Of a stretch of DNA of 64,000 nucleotides, positions 17,564-27,172 are shown one piece after another. The DNA lies in contig CAWIDH010000032.1 in assembly GCA_963834855.1 (NCBI GenBank), positions 259,444 to 323,443 of the forward strand, given 5' to 3'. A program made the translations under genes and the position numbers. The notes beneath the pieces were generated by a model, which had not been told where the DNA came from, did no database searches, and saw nothing but the letters and a program-made list of their open reading frames with translations. Source of the stretch: DATJKD01 sp963834855. GTDB taxonomy: Bacteria > Pseudomonadota > Gammaproteobacteria > Steroidobacterales > Steroidobacteraceae. Position 1 is the stretch's first letter. Each line of letters starts with the position of its first letter.

Positions 17564-17748
17564 CGCGCATTATTCATGAACGCCACGGCACATCGGCGAA
17601 GGCTTGATCGGGAAGGTCTTTTCCGGACCGTCGAAAACAGGACGTTTTCGACGGGGCTCCCAGGGATGGGTTTACGGCGTTCCGGAAAAGACCTTCCCGA
17701 TCAAGCCTTCGCCGATGTGCCGTGGCGTTCACGGGCAATGCGCGTTAG
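17560..17748. repeat. 189-bp near-perfect inverted repeat (cruciform element) between convergent genes
   Basis: A perfect 51-bp stem pairs 17577-17627 with 17681-17731. Beyond it a further 12 bp pair (17560-17571 with 17737-17748), separated by a five-base mismatch, giving 63 of 68 paired arm bases. The 53-bp spacer holds a 10-bp hairpin CCGTCGAAAA/TTTTCGACGG and the motif CCCAGGGATGGGTTTACGGC, which I recall as recurrent in gammaproteobacterial intergenic repeats. It lies between the 3' ends of two convergent genes, so it may act as a bidirectional terminator or be a non-autonomous mobile element. Confidence 0.9.
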
Positions 17749-17764
17749 CGTTCACGAGTCGGCC

Positions 17765-19953
17765 TCACGCGCCGCGCCGCGACATCGCCTCGCGCCAGCG
17801 CCGATGACGCGACTCGAGCACCGGGTTCGGCGCGGGCTCGAAGGTGCGCTCGATCGGCACGGATGGCCAGCCTGCCGGGCGTCCGGCGGCGATGAACGCC
17901 GTGCCTCGCGCAGTCGCCTCGCGGAGCCTGGGGCGCTCGATCGGCAGTCCCGCGAGGTCGGCGAGCGACTGGCACAGGTAGTCGCTGCGCGCGAGCCCGC
18001 CCGTGATCGTGACGGCCGTCAGCGCGGCAGCGCGCCGCATCACCTCGAGATTGGCGACGATGAGGAACGCGATGCTCTCGATGACCGCGACGAGCAGCGC
18101 GAGCTCATCGCCCGTGCCCTCGAACTCGATGGGGAACCCTGGTTGCCACCAGGGCGATCCGAGGCCGCCGACACCGTTGATGAAGAGCGGCGCGCTCGGC
18201 GGGGTCTGCGCGGGCAGCGCGGACAAGGCGCGCTCCACGTCGATTGCGACGCGTGATTGCAGCCAGGCGAGCGCGCTGCCGGCGCCGTTGACCGTACCTT
18301 CGAGGGTCCGCACGATGCCGGTCGCATCCGCATGGAGCACGCTTTTCAGCAGTCCGTCTGCCTGGCCAGGTCGGGCACGGCCGCGCATTGCAGGAATGCG
18401 CCCGTGCCGGCGTTGAGCCACGCCCGGTCGGGTGCCGGATTGCCGAACGCGAACACCGCGGCGGCCTGGTCGCCGGTGCAGGCGACGAGCGGGATTTCAC
18501 GTCCCGCGATGCGCAGGGTTCCATAAGCGTGCGCGGTCGGCACCGGCTGCGGCAGGCAGTGCTCTGGAACGCCGAACGCGGCGAGCAACTCGGGCACCCA
18601 GGCGAGCGTCGCCGGGTCGAAGAGCAGGGTCCGCGCGGCGTTCGACGGGTCGACGCATACGGGACGCTCATCGAGCAGCCGGTGCAGCAGGAAGCTCGAC
18701 AACGGCCCGGCCGCGAGCCTGCGCTCGTCCGCGGCGGCGCGCACGCCGGGCAGGTGCGTGAGACACCAGCGCAGCTTGTTGGCGCCGTAGTGCGGGGACA
18801 GTACGAGGCCGGTGAGATCGCGTATCCGGTCGGCCTGCGGCCGCAGCTGCTCGAGGAACCCGGCATCGCGCCGGTCCTGCCAGGACAGTGCGGCCGACAA
18901 TGCGCGCCCGTCGCGCCGGTCCCAGCAGACCACCGTCGAGCGCTGGCACGCAAGGCCGGCGGCGACGATCTCGCGGCCGCGCGCGACGGCGCCCTCGCAC
19001 ACGTCCTGCGCGGCGACGCGCAGCGACGTCGCCAGCTCGTCGGGGTCGTGCTCGACATGGTCCGGGCCGATCCGGTGGGTGGCGACCGGGACGCGCGCCT
19101 CCGCCAGTTCCCGTCCGGCCGCGTCGAACAGTACCGCGCGGCTCGCGTGGCCGCCCTGGTCGAGCGCGAGCACCAGGTCGCTTGTCGCAGCGCCGGGATT
19201 CACGCGCCGCGCGGCCCGTGCGTACTCCTCGACGAGCGCGCGTACGGTCATCGTCTCGACGTAGGCCGCCCCCCGCGCCCCGCATGCGCGGGCGGTTGCG
19301 GCGTCGCGGACTTCGTAGATCGCCCAGTCCCAGGCCCCGGGCCAGAGCGGCGCGTTCTGTGGCGGCAGCCGGTCGAGGTCGCAGAACAGGAACTCGGGCG
19401 CGAGCGCGTCTGCCATCGCGCGCGACGCGTCGTCGCTGTCGCCGAGGACCCATCCGATCCGCGCCGACCAGTCGCGGCGCAGCTGCTCGAGGCAGGGCCG
19501 GTCGAAGGAGATCAGCACGCAGCGCGACAGCACCGGCGGCAGGCAGGACATGACGCGCTCGAGCACGAGCTGCTGCCCGAACCGCCGCAGACTCGCGCGC
19601 TTGATCTCGACAAAGGCGGTGACCCCCGGCCACTGCTCGAGCGCCGCCGCCGCCTGCGCGAGCGACGCGGGACCGACGGCCGCATGGCGCTCGCCGAACC
19701 GACCCGGCTCGCCCATTGGAAGCGCGGCCACCTGCTGCCACGACAGCTCGAACACCGAGTCGGGCCGGCCGCTCATGCGGCGGAAATCCGCATCGTGCAG
19801 GAGAACGGGCACGTGATCTGCTGTGAGCTGGATGTCGAACTCCACGTGCCGAAGCCCGAGCGTGATGGCCGACTCGAGCGCAGGCAGCGTGTTCTCGGGG
19901 AACTCGGCGGCGTTGCCCCGGTGCGCGACGATCTGCGGCAGCGGTGTGCTCAT
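17765..19953 (-). CDS. Glycerophosphodiester phosphodiesterase fused to FGGY (glycerol-kinase-like) kinase (one frameshift)
   Basis: About 729 residues from ATG 19953. Residues 1-260 are a GDPD domain: IVAHRGN (catalytic His-Arg), HVEFDIQ (Glu and Asp) and LLHDADF. Residues from about 262 form an FGGY kinase: LVLALDQGGHASRAVLFD, LSWQDRRDAGFLEQL, VACTGDQAAAVFAFG, then across a frameshift near 18360 ATGIVRTLEGTVNGAGSA, LFINGVGGLGSPWW and ITGGLARSDYLCQSLADLAG. The acidic residue that follows Arg in glycerol kinases (QRE) is Ser here (QRS), so the sugar or polyol may differ. Fusion would combine release and phosphorylation of a polyol head group, giving glycerol-3-phosphate. A GTG near the junction could be a separate kinase start, so the fusion needs checking. 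Confidence 0.8.
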
Positions 19954-20149
19954 GCGCCCGATCTTACTTAAAGCGGGGTGGCGCCTGATCCGCGGGCGCG
20001 CCCGATCGGTGGTGACGCACGGCACGGAGCGGCCACCGCTGCCGGCAGGTGACCAATTTCGTCACCGGGGGCGCATCGGCACCCGACGCAGGTGCGTGAT
20101 TCTCAAGCGCTTCCCGGATGGCATGTAACTTGCTAGTTCCGGTTGTGCC

Positions 20150-20425
20150 ATGGCGCACCGCCTCGACACCCGGATGAATCACGAAGTCATCGCTCTGCTC
20201 TTTCCCGAGCCCGCCCGGGCCAGGGAAGGCACCGTCCAGTCGGTGCTCGCGGTGGTGCGCGACGAGCACGGGCTCATGGAGATCAAGAACCTCCGGCCGG
20301 ACGTCGCGCTGATCAGGCGCGCGCGGCTCACGGGTCGCGTCAACTGCGGCACGCCGATCCTCGATCCCGTCACGCGTGAAGTGATGGGCTACGAGATCGA
20401 TCCCATCATCCTGCCCGCCGCCTGA
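20150..20425 (+). CDS. Small hypothetical protein
   Basis: 91 residues from ATG 20150. I recognise no family, and there is no signal peptide or membrane segment. The C-terminus has NCGTPILDPVTREVMGYEID, with two cysteine-free charged stretches before it. It is predicted to be cytoplasmic. It precedes the giant membrane protein by 81 bp on the same strand, with no sign of coupling. The upstream gap to the kinase fusion is about 196 bp with no feature I can name. Confidence 0.5.
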   Translation: MAHRLDTRMNHEVIALLFPEPARAREGTVQSVLAVVRDEHGLMEIKNLRPDVALIRRARLTGRVNCGTPILDPVTREVMGYEIDPIILPAA

Positions 20426-20506
20426 TCAACCCCGGCGGCGCCCCCGGGGCGTTATATTCCGAGTGACTCCGGGCGGTCGGTCCGCCCGCCGACGCGCGGA
20501 GTTTCG

Positions 20507-23500
20507 ATGCGCAGCATCTTTGCGTTGCTCCTCCTTGTGACCGCGGCCCTGCCCGGTCCGATCCACGCCCAGGTCGAGAATGTTCCGCTGGCGCTACGCG
20601 GCTGGGAGGACTGGGTGCTCGACGGGCGCGAGCACCTGCGCTGCCCATACCTGGGCGGCGCCGACGCGAGCACCCAGGACGGACGCTTGTGCGTGTGGCC
20701 GGGGCCGGTCGTCATCGACGCCGACGAAACGGGCGCGAGTTTTGCGCAGGCCCTGCGTGTGTACGCGCCGGGGTTCCTGCCGTTGCCCGGTGATGCGCAG
20801 GCCTGGCCGCAGGATGTCGAGGTCGACGGCCGCACCGTGCCGGTGATCGAGCGCGACGGTCGGCCGCAGCTGCGCCTCGACGCTGGCGAGCATCGCGTCA
20901 CCGGTCGCCTGCCCTGGGCAAGGATGCCGGAGGCGGTGACGCTTCCGGGCTCATTCAGCCTGGTCGAGCTGCGCGTCAACGGGATGCGGATCGCGCTGCC
21001 GGAGCGCTCGGGCGACAGCCTGCGCCTCGGTGCCCCGAGAGAGCAGGCGCAGGTCGACGAACTCGACGTGCAGGTCTACCGCAAGCTCACGGACTCGCTG
21101 CCAGGCATGCTGCACACGCGCCTGCAGCTTCACGTCGCCGGCCGGCCGCGCGAGGAACTGATCGGCCCTCTGCTGCCCGCAGGGTTCGTTCCCACGCAGC
21201 TCACCGGTCCTTTGCCTGCGCGGCTGCGGCCCGACGGACGCCTGCGCGTGCAGGTTCGACCGGGCACCTGGACGCTCGATCTGCAGGCCCGCGCAGCATC
21301 CGCCGTCGACACCATCCGCGTGCCGGAATCGGGTGTCGCCGAGGAGGTATGGAGCTTCGAGCCGGTCGACCGTCTGCGTTCGGCGGCGATCGAAGGCGTG
21401 CCCGGGATCGATCCCTCGCAGGCGAACGTCCCCGGCGAGTGGCAGGGCCTGCCGGCGTATCGCCTGGCGCCCGGCGCCGAGCTCACGGTGACCGAGCGGA
21501 GTCGCGGCACGCTGGGCGAGGACCGCAACCGGATCGAAGTCGAGCGGCAGCTCTGGCGGGACTTCGACGGCACTGCTTACACCTTCCAGGATTTCGTCGG
21601 CGGAAGCATGCAGCAGGGGTGGCGACTCGAGATGTCGCCGCCCTGGCGGCTGCAGGGCGCGCGTCTTGGCGATCAGCCGCTCCTCGTGACCGCGGCTGAG
21701 GACGACCGGGCAGGCGTGGAGCTGCGCTCACCCGCTCTCGGCATCGAAGCGACCGGGCGACTCGAGAAGCGCGGCGGCGCGATTCCGGCAACCGGCTGGA
21801 GTACGCGCGTGGCGAGCCTGGGAGTGAACCTCAATCTGCCGCCCGGCCACCGGCTTCTCGCGGCGCCGGGTGCCGACGTCTCTACATCCGCCTGGCTCAA
21901 TCGCTGGCGGCTGCTCGACATCTTCGCGGTATTGCTCGTCACGGCTGTCGCCTTCCGGATAGCGGGCGTGCCGGCGGCCGTGCTCTCGCTCGTTGCCTTC
22001 GCCTTGACGCATCACGAGCTCCCCGCGCTCACCTGGGCAGCGCTCAACCTGCTGGTCGCGATCGGGCTCGCGCGTGCCGTGCCCGAAGGCAGGTTTCGCT
22101 ACTGGGTCGGCCTCTGGCGAGCGCTCGCCGTCGCGCTCGTCGTGCTGCTGTTCGTGCCCTTCGCGCTGTCGCAGGCGCGGTTGGCGTTCTTTCCGCAGCT
22201 CGAGCCCCTGGGCCTGGGCCAGGTCGTGCCCATGAGCGCAAGAGAGGTGGCAGCGCCCCCGCCGCCCGATGCAGCGATGCCCGAGTCGGCGAGGGAGGGC
22301 GACGATCGCGCGTTCAGGAAGGAAGCACCAACCACGACGCTCACGGCCACCGGTGCCCGGTTGCAGGAACGCGTGGACGATGAGTCGGTGCTCGGACGCT
22401 ACGCGCCCGGTACGCAGCTTCAGAACGGGCCCGGTGTGCCGCGGTGGAGCTACCAGTCGCACCGCCTGCAGTGGAGCGGCCCGGTGGAGCCGACGCAGAC
22501 CATGCGACTCATCGTGCTCAGGCCGTTCTGGGTGAGCCTCTGGCGCCTCGCCGGGATCCTCTTCGTGGCGCTCGCACTGTACGCGCTGCTGCGCAACGCC
22601 TTTCCGCGGATCGGCCAGCCGCGACTCGATCGGTGGCTCAGGCTCGCCCCGGCGGCCGCGACCGTGCTGCTCGGGGTCGTACTGTCACTCGCGGCACCGA
22701 CCGCCCACGCGCAGACGCCTGCGCCGGAGCTGCTCGAGGAGCTGCAGCGCCGGTTGTCCCGCCCGCCGAAATGCGTGCCGGATTGCGTGTCGATCGCGCG
22801 TGCGCAGGTTTCGCTTGCCGGCGGCGCCCTCGAGATCCAGCTCGAGGCGCACGCCCAGGCACTCGCCGTCCTCGCGCTTCCCGAGGCGGAGCAGCGCTGG
22901 CAGCCCGGGCAAGTGCTCCTCGATGGCGCGCCCGCGGGCAGTCTCGCCCGCGACGCGGCGGGCACGCTGGTACTCGCCGTGCCTGCAGGCGTGCACGCGG
23001 TGACGCTGCGCGGAGCCGTACCTGCGACAGAGGCGCTCCGGCTCGCATTCCGCGAGCGGCCGGCGCGCATCCAGGTCGATGCGCCGGGCTGGCAGGTAGC
23101 GGGCATCGACGACGGGCGTCTGCTCGCGGATTCGGTGAGCCTGATCCGGACCGTGCAGACGCCGGCCCAGGGTGGCGCGTCGGTCGAGCCGTTGCGCGAC
23201 GAGTTTCCGCCCTTCGTGCGCGTGACGCGCACGCTCAACCTGGGTCTCGACTGGACGGTGTCGACAAACGTCGAGCGGCTCGCGCCCGCAGCGGGAGCGT
23301 TCACGCTTCGGTTGCCACTGCTGCCCGGCGAGTCCGTGCTGACCGCGGGTCTGCCGGCGCAGGACGGCCACGTGGAGCTCTCCATGCCCGTCGGTGTCGC
23401 CAATGCCGGCTGGACTTCGACGCTCGCCCGTGCGGATTCGCTCGAGCTCGCAGCGCCGGCGGCAGCGCCGTACTGTCGAGGTGTGGCGATTCGCCGTCAG

Positions 23501-24629
23501 CCCGATCTGGCATTTGCGTTTCGAGGGCACGCCGGAGGTGCTGGGCCCCGATATGCCGGGCCCTCAACCGCAAGGCGCATATTTCCCGCGTCCCTGGGTG
23601 CATCACTTCGAGCCGCGCCCGGCTGAAGCGCTGACTGCGACGGTGACCCGGCCGCCCGCCGTCGCCGGGCCGACCTTCGCGTTCGAAAGCGTGCGGCACA
23701 CGCTGACTCCGGGACGGCGCTCGACGGACACGATGCTCGAGATCGAGTACCGCAGCACGCAGGGCGGGCGGCACGTGATCGAGCTGCCCGATGGCGCCAG
23801 GCTGAAATCGGTCGCCGCAGACGGGACGCCGCTGCAGCTGCGCGACCAGGACGGAAAGCTCGCGCTGCCGCTCGCGCCGGGCGCGCATCAGCTGCGGATT
23901 GAATGGCAGGTGGATACGGGCGTGTCCCTTGCGACCCGTCCGGGCTCCGTGGTGCTGGGCGCGCCGGCCAGCAATGTGCATACGACGATCGCAGTGCCGG
24001 CCAGCCGCTGGCTGCTTTACGCTGCCGGCGGCGGCGTCGGCCCGGCGATTCTTTACTGGGCGGAGCTCGCGGTGTTCGTCGTGCTTGCGCTGCTGCTCGG
24101 GCGACGCCTGCCACCGCTTGCGACGCACGAGTGGCTCCTGGTGGGACTGGGCCTCAGCACGTTCTCGTGGAGTGTGCTGCTCATCTTCGCGCTGTGGGTG
24201 TTCGTGTTCGACTGGCGCGGACGCTGGGCGGCGAACGTCCGGCCCGCGGTCTTCAACGGCGTGCAGGTGCTGCTCGCGCTGATGACGCTCGTCGCGCTGG
24301 GCAGCCTGGTCGCCGCCATTCCGAACGGACTGCTGGGATCGCCGGACATGCGGGTCGCCGGCGCAGGCAGCCACGGCGGCCTCCTCGAATGGTTCCACGA
24401 CCGTGTCGACCAGGCCCTGCCGCGGCCGGTCGTGATCTCGGTGTCGATCTGGTTCTACAAGGCGGCGATGCTGGTCTGGGCGCTGTGGCTCAGCTTCGCG
24501 CTCACGCGCTGGGTGCGCTGGGCCTGGGATGCATTCGGAGCCAACGGGCTATGGCAGCCCACGCGACGGGCACTCAACCCGTTCCGCCGGGATCCCGTGC
24601 CGCCACCACCGTCGGCCGCGGATTCCTGA
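20507..24629 (+). CDS. Giant envelope protein of unknown function with repeated periplasmic and membrane domains (one frameshift)
   Basis: About 1,370 residues from ATG 20507, with a signal peptide MRSIFALLLLVTAALPGPIH followed by AQVENVP. Residues 25-460 are periplasmic. Membrane segments follow from about 465 (LLDIFAVLLVTAVAFRIAG onward) to 560, then a second soluble part, a span near 695 (RLAGILFVALALYALLRNAF) and an internal signal-like stretch (VLLGVVLSLAAPTAHAQ). A third soluble domain then carries the frame change near 23470 (SLELAAPAAAP continuing as RTVEVWRFAVSPIWHLRFEG). Four or five C-terminal spans end in a basic tail. I do not recognise a family; the mixed soluble/membrane layout suggests an envelope sensor or assembly platform, unproven. 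The stop is at 24629. Confidence 0.7.
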
Positions 24630-24642
24630 GAACCCCTCGCCG

Positions 24643-24786
24643 TCAGATGGGGTAGGCGCGCGCGAGCTGGAACGAGAACGCGACGATCATCAGCACCACC
24701 GGCGGTCCGCCGACGCGCAGGAAGAATGCCACCAGGGTGAATGCGATCACGCTCCAGGCGTGCGCGTTGGCGGCGAGCGTGGTCAT
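24643..24786 (-). CDS. Small membrane protein (47 aa)
   Basis: 47 residues from ATG 24786, MTTLAANAHAWSVIAFTLVA then FFLRVGGPPVVLMIVAFSFQ and LARAYPI. Two hydrophobic segments leave few charged residues. I recognise no family. It is convergent with the giant membrane gene (14-bp gap). An intrinsic terminator on the same strand ends 20 bases before its start, so it is probably transcribed separately from the candidate RNA upstream. Short length makes this a moderate call. Confidence 0.45.
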   Translation of the reverse strand: MTTLAANAHAWSVIAFTLVAFFLRVGGPPVVLMIVAFSFQLARAYPI

Positions 24787-24805
24787 CGGGACCAAGAATA
24801 CAGGC

Positions 24806-24830
24806 AAAAAAAACCCCGCTTGCGCGGGGT
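24806..24830 (-). terminator. Strong intrinsic terminator of the candidate small RNA
   Basis: On the minus strand ACCCCGC-GCAA-GCGGGGT is followed by eight T residues (24813 to 24806). The 7-bp GC-rich stem, tetraloop and uninterrupted T run fit a rho-independent terminator for transcription running from about 25.0 kb leftward. Confidence 0.9.
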
Positions 24831-25018
24831 GTCTGTTATTGCGGGACGCTCTTTGTTCTTGTTGTCCTGCTTCTTTTTCTTGGCGTCCCGTCAAGGGCTC
24901 AAGTTCACACTAGGCTTCCTGCTTGCGCTCGTTCTATCTTCCGGTCATCCCCTGCGGTCTCTATCCCTTTCCCTCGGCTGGCGTCCACCCGACCAACCAC
25001 CACGCGTCGGGGGACGCT
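24806..25018 (-). ncRNA. Candidate sigma-54-dependent small RNA, possible CrcZ-type Hfq/Crc decoy
   Basis: A promoter-to-terminator interval of about 210 nt with no credible ORF. The predicted 5' end near 25017 leads into a hairpin GCGTC-CCCC-GACGC. The 3' half folds into an 8-bp stem CGGGACGC/GCGTCCCG (24842-24849 with 24883-24890). It closes a 33-nt loop with two A-rich blocks, AAG-AAA-AAG-AAG and AAC-AAG-AAC-AAA. Such AAN tracts bind the distal face of Hfq and are the functional part of Pseudomonas CrcZ/CrcY RNAs that relieve Hfq/Crc catabolite repression. The RNA also carries five or six GGA triplets, so a CsrA-binding role is the alternative. A sigma-54 promoter plus IHF site (see entries) matches CrcZ regulation. 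It lies downstream of glutaryl-CoA dehydrogenase. Confidence 0.7.
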
Positions 25019-25027
25019 TATCGGAGT

Positions 25028-25043
25028 AGCAATGAATGTGCCA
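25028..25043 (-). promoter_or_regulatory. Sigma-54 promoter of the candidate small RNA
   Basis: On the minus strand the sequence TGGCACATTCATTGCT matches the -24/-12 consensus TGGCACG-N4-TTGCT at 11 of 12 defined positions, with exactly 10 bp between the invariant GG and GC. The predicted start is about 12 bp downstream of the GC, near 25017, just before the 5' hairpin of the RNA. Confidence 0.85.
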
Positions 25044-25062
25044 GCCTGATAACACCGTGTGA

Positions 25063-25075
25063 AATCAATGAGTTA
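25063..25075 (-). promoter_or_regulatory. IHF-type site upstream of the sigma-54 promoter
   Basis: AATCAATGAGTTA on the plus strand fits the IHF consensus WATCAA-N4-TTR without mismatch. It lies about 46 to 58 bp upstream of the predicted start, where IHF bends DNA to bring an enhancer-bound activator to sigma-54 polymerase. I could not identify the activator site in 25076-25188. Confidence 0.65.
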
Positions 25076-25188
25076 CCGGAGACATGTACAGCTCATGTTG
25101 CAGCTGCCCCTGTATCTGGGCTCCGGACGTAAAGAAAGCCGACAGAATCGGCGTTGCGCAGCCACGAACCCATGCGCGGGGGCTGTCA

Positions 25189-26394
25189 TCAGAAGGCGTT
25201 GATGCCCGTCAGCTCGCGTCCGATCGTGAGCTGGTGGATGGTCTCGGTGCCCTCGTAGGTGATCACGCTTTCGAGGTTGAGCGCGTGGCGGATCGGGACG
25301 TACTCCGCGCTGATTCCCGCGCCGCCCAGCATGTCCCGGGCATCCCGCGCGATGTCGATCGCGATGCGGCAGTTGTTCCATTTTGCGAGCGACACCTGCG
25401 CGGGCGTCATCCTCCCGGCGTCCTTGAGCCGGCCGAGCTGCAGCGACATCAGCTGTGCCCCCGTGATGCCGCGCGCCATCTCCGCGAGACGGATCTGGAT
25501 CGCCTGGTTGGCCGCGAGCGGGCGGTCGAAGAGCACACGGGTCTTCGTGTACTCGAGCAGCTGCGCGAGACAGGCCTGCGCGGCGCCGATCACGCCCCAG
25601 GTGATGCCGTAGCGCGCCTGCGTCAGGCAGGACAGCGGCGCCTTGAGGCCGACGGTGCTGCCGGGCAGCACGTTTTCCTCCGGTACGACGACGTCCTCGA
25701 AGAAAAGCGCCCCGGTTGCGGAGGCACGCAGCGAGAACTTGCGCTCGATCTCGGGGGTGGCGAGGCCCTTCATGCCGCGTTCGACGATGAAACCCCGGAT
25801 GCCGTCGTCGGTGCGGGCCCAGACGACGGCGAGATCCGCGATCGGCCCGTTGGTGATCCACATCTTCGAGCCGTTCAGCACCCAGTCGCGCCCGCGCCGC
25901 TTCGCATGGGTCTTCATGTTCGCCGGGTCGGAGCCGCCGTGCGGCTCGGTGAGCCCGAAGCAGCCGATCAGCTCGCCCTTCGCCATGCGCGGCAGGAACC
26001 GGCGGCGCTGCTCCTCGCTGCCGTACGCGAAGATCGGGTACATGCAGAGACTCGACTGCACGGAGACGAAGCTGCGTATGCCGGAGTCGCCGCGCTCGAG
26101 TTCCTGGCAGATCAGGCCGTAGCTGACCGCATTCATCCCCGCGCAGCCGTAGCCGGTGAGCGAGCTGCCGAGCAAACCGAGCGCCGCGAGGTCGGGAACC
26201 AGGTCGCGCGGGAAGGTGTGCTCCTCGAAGTGCCCCTGGATCACGGGCAGGACGCGGTCGTCCACAAAGCGCGCCACGGAGTCCTGCACGATCTGCTCTT
26301 CCTCGGTGAGGAGGCCGCGGGTGTCGTACAGGTCGAGCGGGTTCAACGCCTGGCCCGGCCTGGGCTGGCTGGACTCGGCGGGGGAGGCGGCCAC
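25189..26394 (-). CDS. gcdH: Glutaryl-CoA dehydrogenase
   Basis: 401 residues from GTG 26394, chosen because AAGGAG precedes it with six-base spacing; upstream frame is unconserved. FGLTEPHGGSDPANM and WITNGPIADLAVVWAR are the acyl-CoA dehydrogenase FAD and substrate motifs, RYGITWGVIGAAQACL and YTKTRVLFDRPLAANQAIQ the middle helices, and the C-terminus carries SVITYEGTETIHQLTIGREL with the catalytic Glu in YEGT. The order and length match the glutaryl-CoA dehydrogenase branch, which converts glutaryl-CoA to crotonyl-CoA in lysine and tryptophan breakdown. Glutarate-side partner genes are not beside it. It is transcribed toward the small RNA. Confidence 0.9.
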   Translation of the reverse strand: MAASPAESSQPRPGQALNPLDLYDTRGLLTEEEQIVQDSVARFVDDRVLPVIQGHFEEHTFPRDLVPDLAALGLLGSSLTGYGCAGMNAVSYGLICQELERGDSGIRSFVSVQSSLCMYPIFAYGSEEQRRRFLPRMAKGELIGCFGLTEPHGGSDPANMKTHAKRRGRDWVLNGSKMWITNGPIADLAVVWARTDDGIRGFIVERGMKGLATPEIERKFSLRASATGALFFEDVVVPEENVLPGSTVGLKAPLSCLTQARYGITWGVIGAAQACLAQLLEYTKTRVLFDRPLAANQAIQIRLAEMARGITGAQLMSLQLGRLKDAGRMTPAQVSLAKWNNCRIAIDIARDARDMLGGAGISAEYVPIRHALNLESVITYEGTETIHQLTIGRELTGINAF

Positions 26395-26473
26395 TTCGGG
26401 CTCCTTCGACAGTTGGGGGCGGCATCTTAGCGCTGCGGCGGCGCCCGCGGTAACGCCCGCGCGCCTCAAAGCG

Positions 26474-26499
26474 AACGGGCCGCCTTGCGGCGGCCCGTT
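26474..26499 (-). terminator. Strong stem-loop after the lipoprotein gene
   Basis: AACGGGCCGCC-TTGC-GGCGGCCCGTT forms a perfect 11-bp stem with tetraloop between the lipoprotein stop and the gcdH start. No T run follows on the minus strand, so it may be a weak or rho-assisted terminator. Confidence 0.6.
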
Positions 26500-26523
26500 G
26501 CGCGTGCCCGGGACTCGTGTCGA

Positions 26524-27123
26524 TCAGCCGGCGCTCATCCCCAGGTCCGACAGCAGCCCGTCGGTCCGGGTCTTGACCTGCTGCGCGAGGCTCACCGCCT
26601 GTTCCAGGTCGCCCGCCGCCTGGGCGGAGGTGGCCTGGGTCCACATGCTGTTCGCCTCCGCGAGTCCCGCCTTGATGCTCTCGAGCTTGGCGGCGTCCAT
26701 GCCCTTCGGGAGCTTCTTCGACTTCGAGAGAACGTCGACGCGGCTCTGGATGGCCGCCACCGCCTGCGGGACGCTCCCGGCGAGATTGCTCCACTCACCG
26801 GCGTACATGTCCATCATCTCGGTCTTCTTGGTCGCGGCCTCACCCGCCAGTCCCTGCGCCTGGGTGAGCGCCGCCGGTGCGGCCGCGAGCACGCCCTTGT
26901 AGTCCTTCTTGTCGAACATGGCCTTCAGGTTCGCCACCTGGTCGGTGACGGCCTGTACCTGGTCGGGGATGTACTTCGTCGCATCTTCGCCCGCCACGGC
27001 GACGGCGGCCTCGATGTCGGCGATCGCCTTCTGGGCCGGCTCCATCTTGTTCGCGCAGGCAGCGACTGCGAGCGCCGCGAAGGCCAGCATGAAGAAACGG
27101 GTGTACGGTCGGATGGTATTCAT
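26524..27123 (-). CDS. Putative lipoprotein with helical body
   Basis: 199 residues from ATG 27123. A lipoprotein signal peptide ends in LAVAAC (lipid-attached Cys near residue 23). The rest is alanine- and lysine-rich and predicted largely helical (for example DIEAAVAVAGEDATKYI, AGEAATKKTEMMDMY, KSKKLPKGMDAAKLESIKAG). I recognise no family. It lies 49 bp downstream of a LysM protein on the same strand. A role in envelope maintenance is suggested only by this pairing. Confidence 0.7.
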   Translation of the reverse strand: MNTIRPYTRFFMLAFAALAVAACANKMEPAQKAIADIEAAVAVAGEDATKYIPDQVQAVTDQVANLKAMFDKKDYKGVLAAAPAALTQAQGLAGEAATKKTEMMDMYAGEWSNLAGSVPQAVAAIQSRVDVLSKSKKLPKGMDAAKLESIKAGLAEANSMWTQATSAQAAGDLEQAVSLAQQVKTRTDGLLSDLGMSAG

Positions 27124-27172
27124 CTTCTTGCTCCTCTGGATTCGTACTCGGTCGGCTCGGTCGGCCAGTCGA

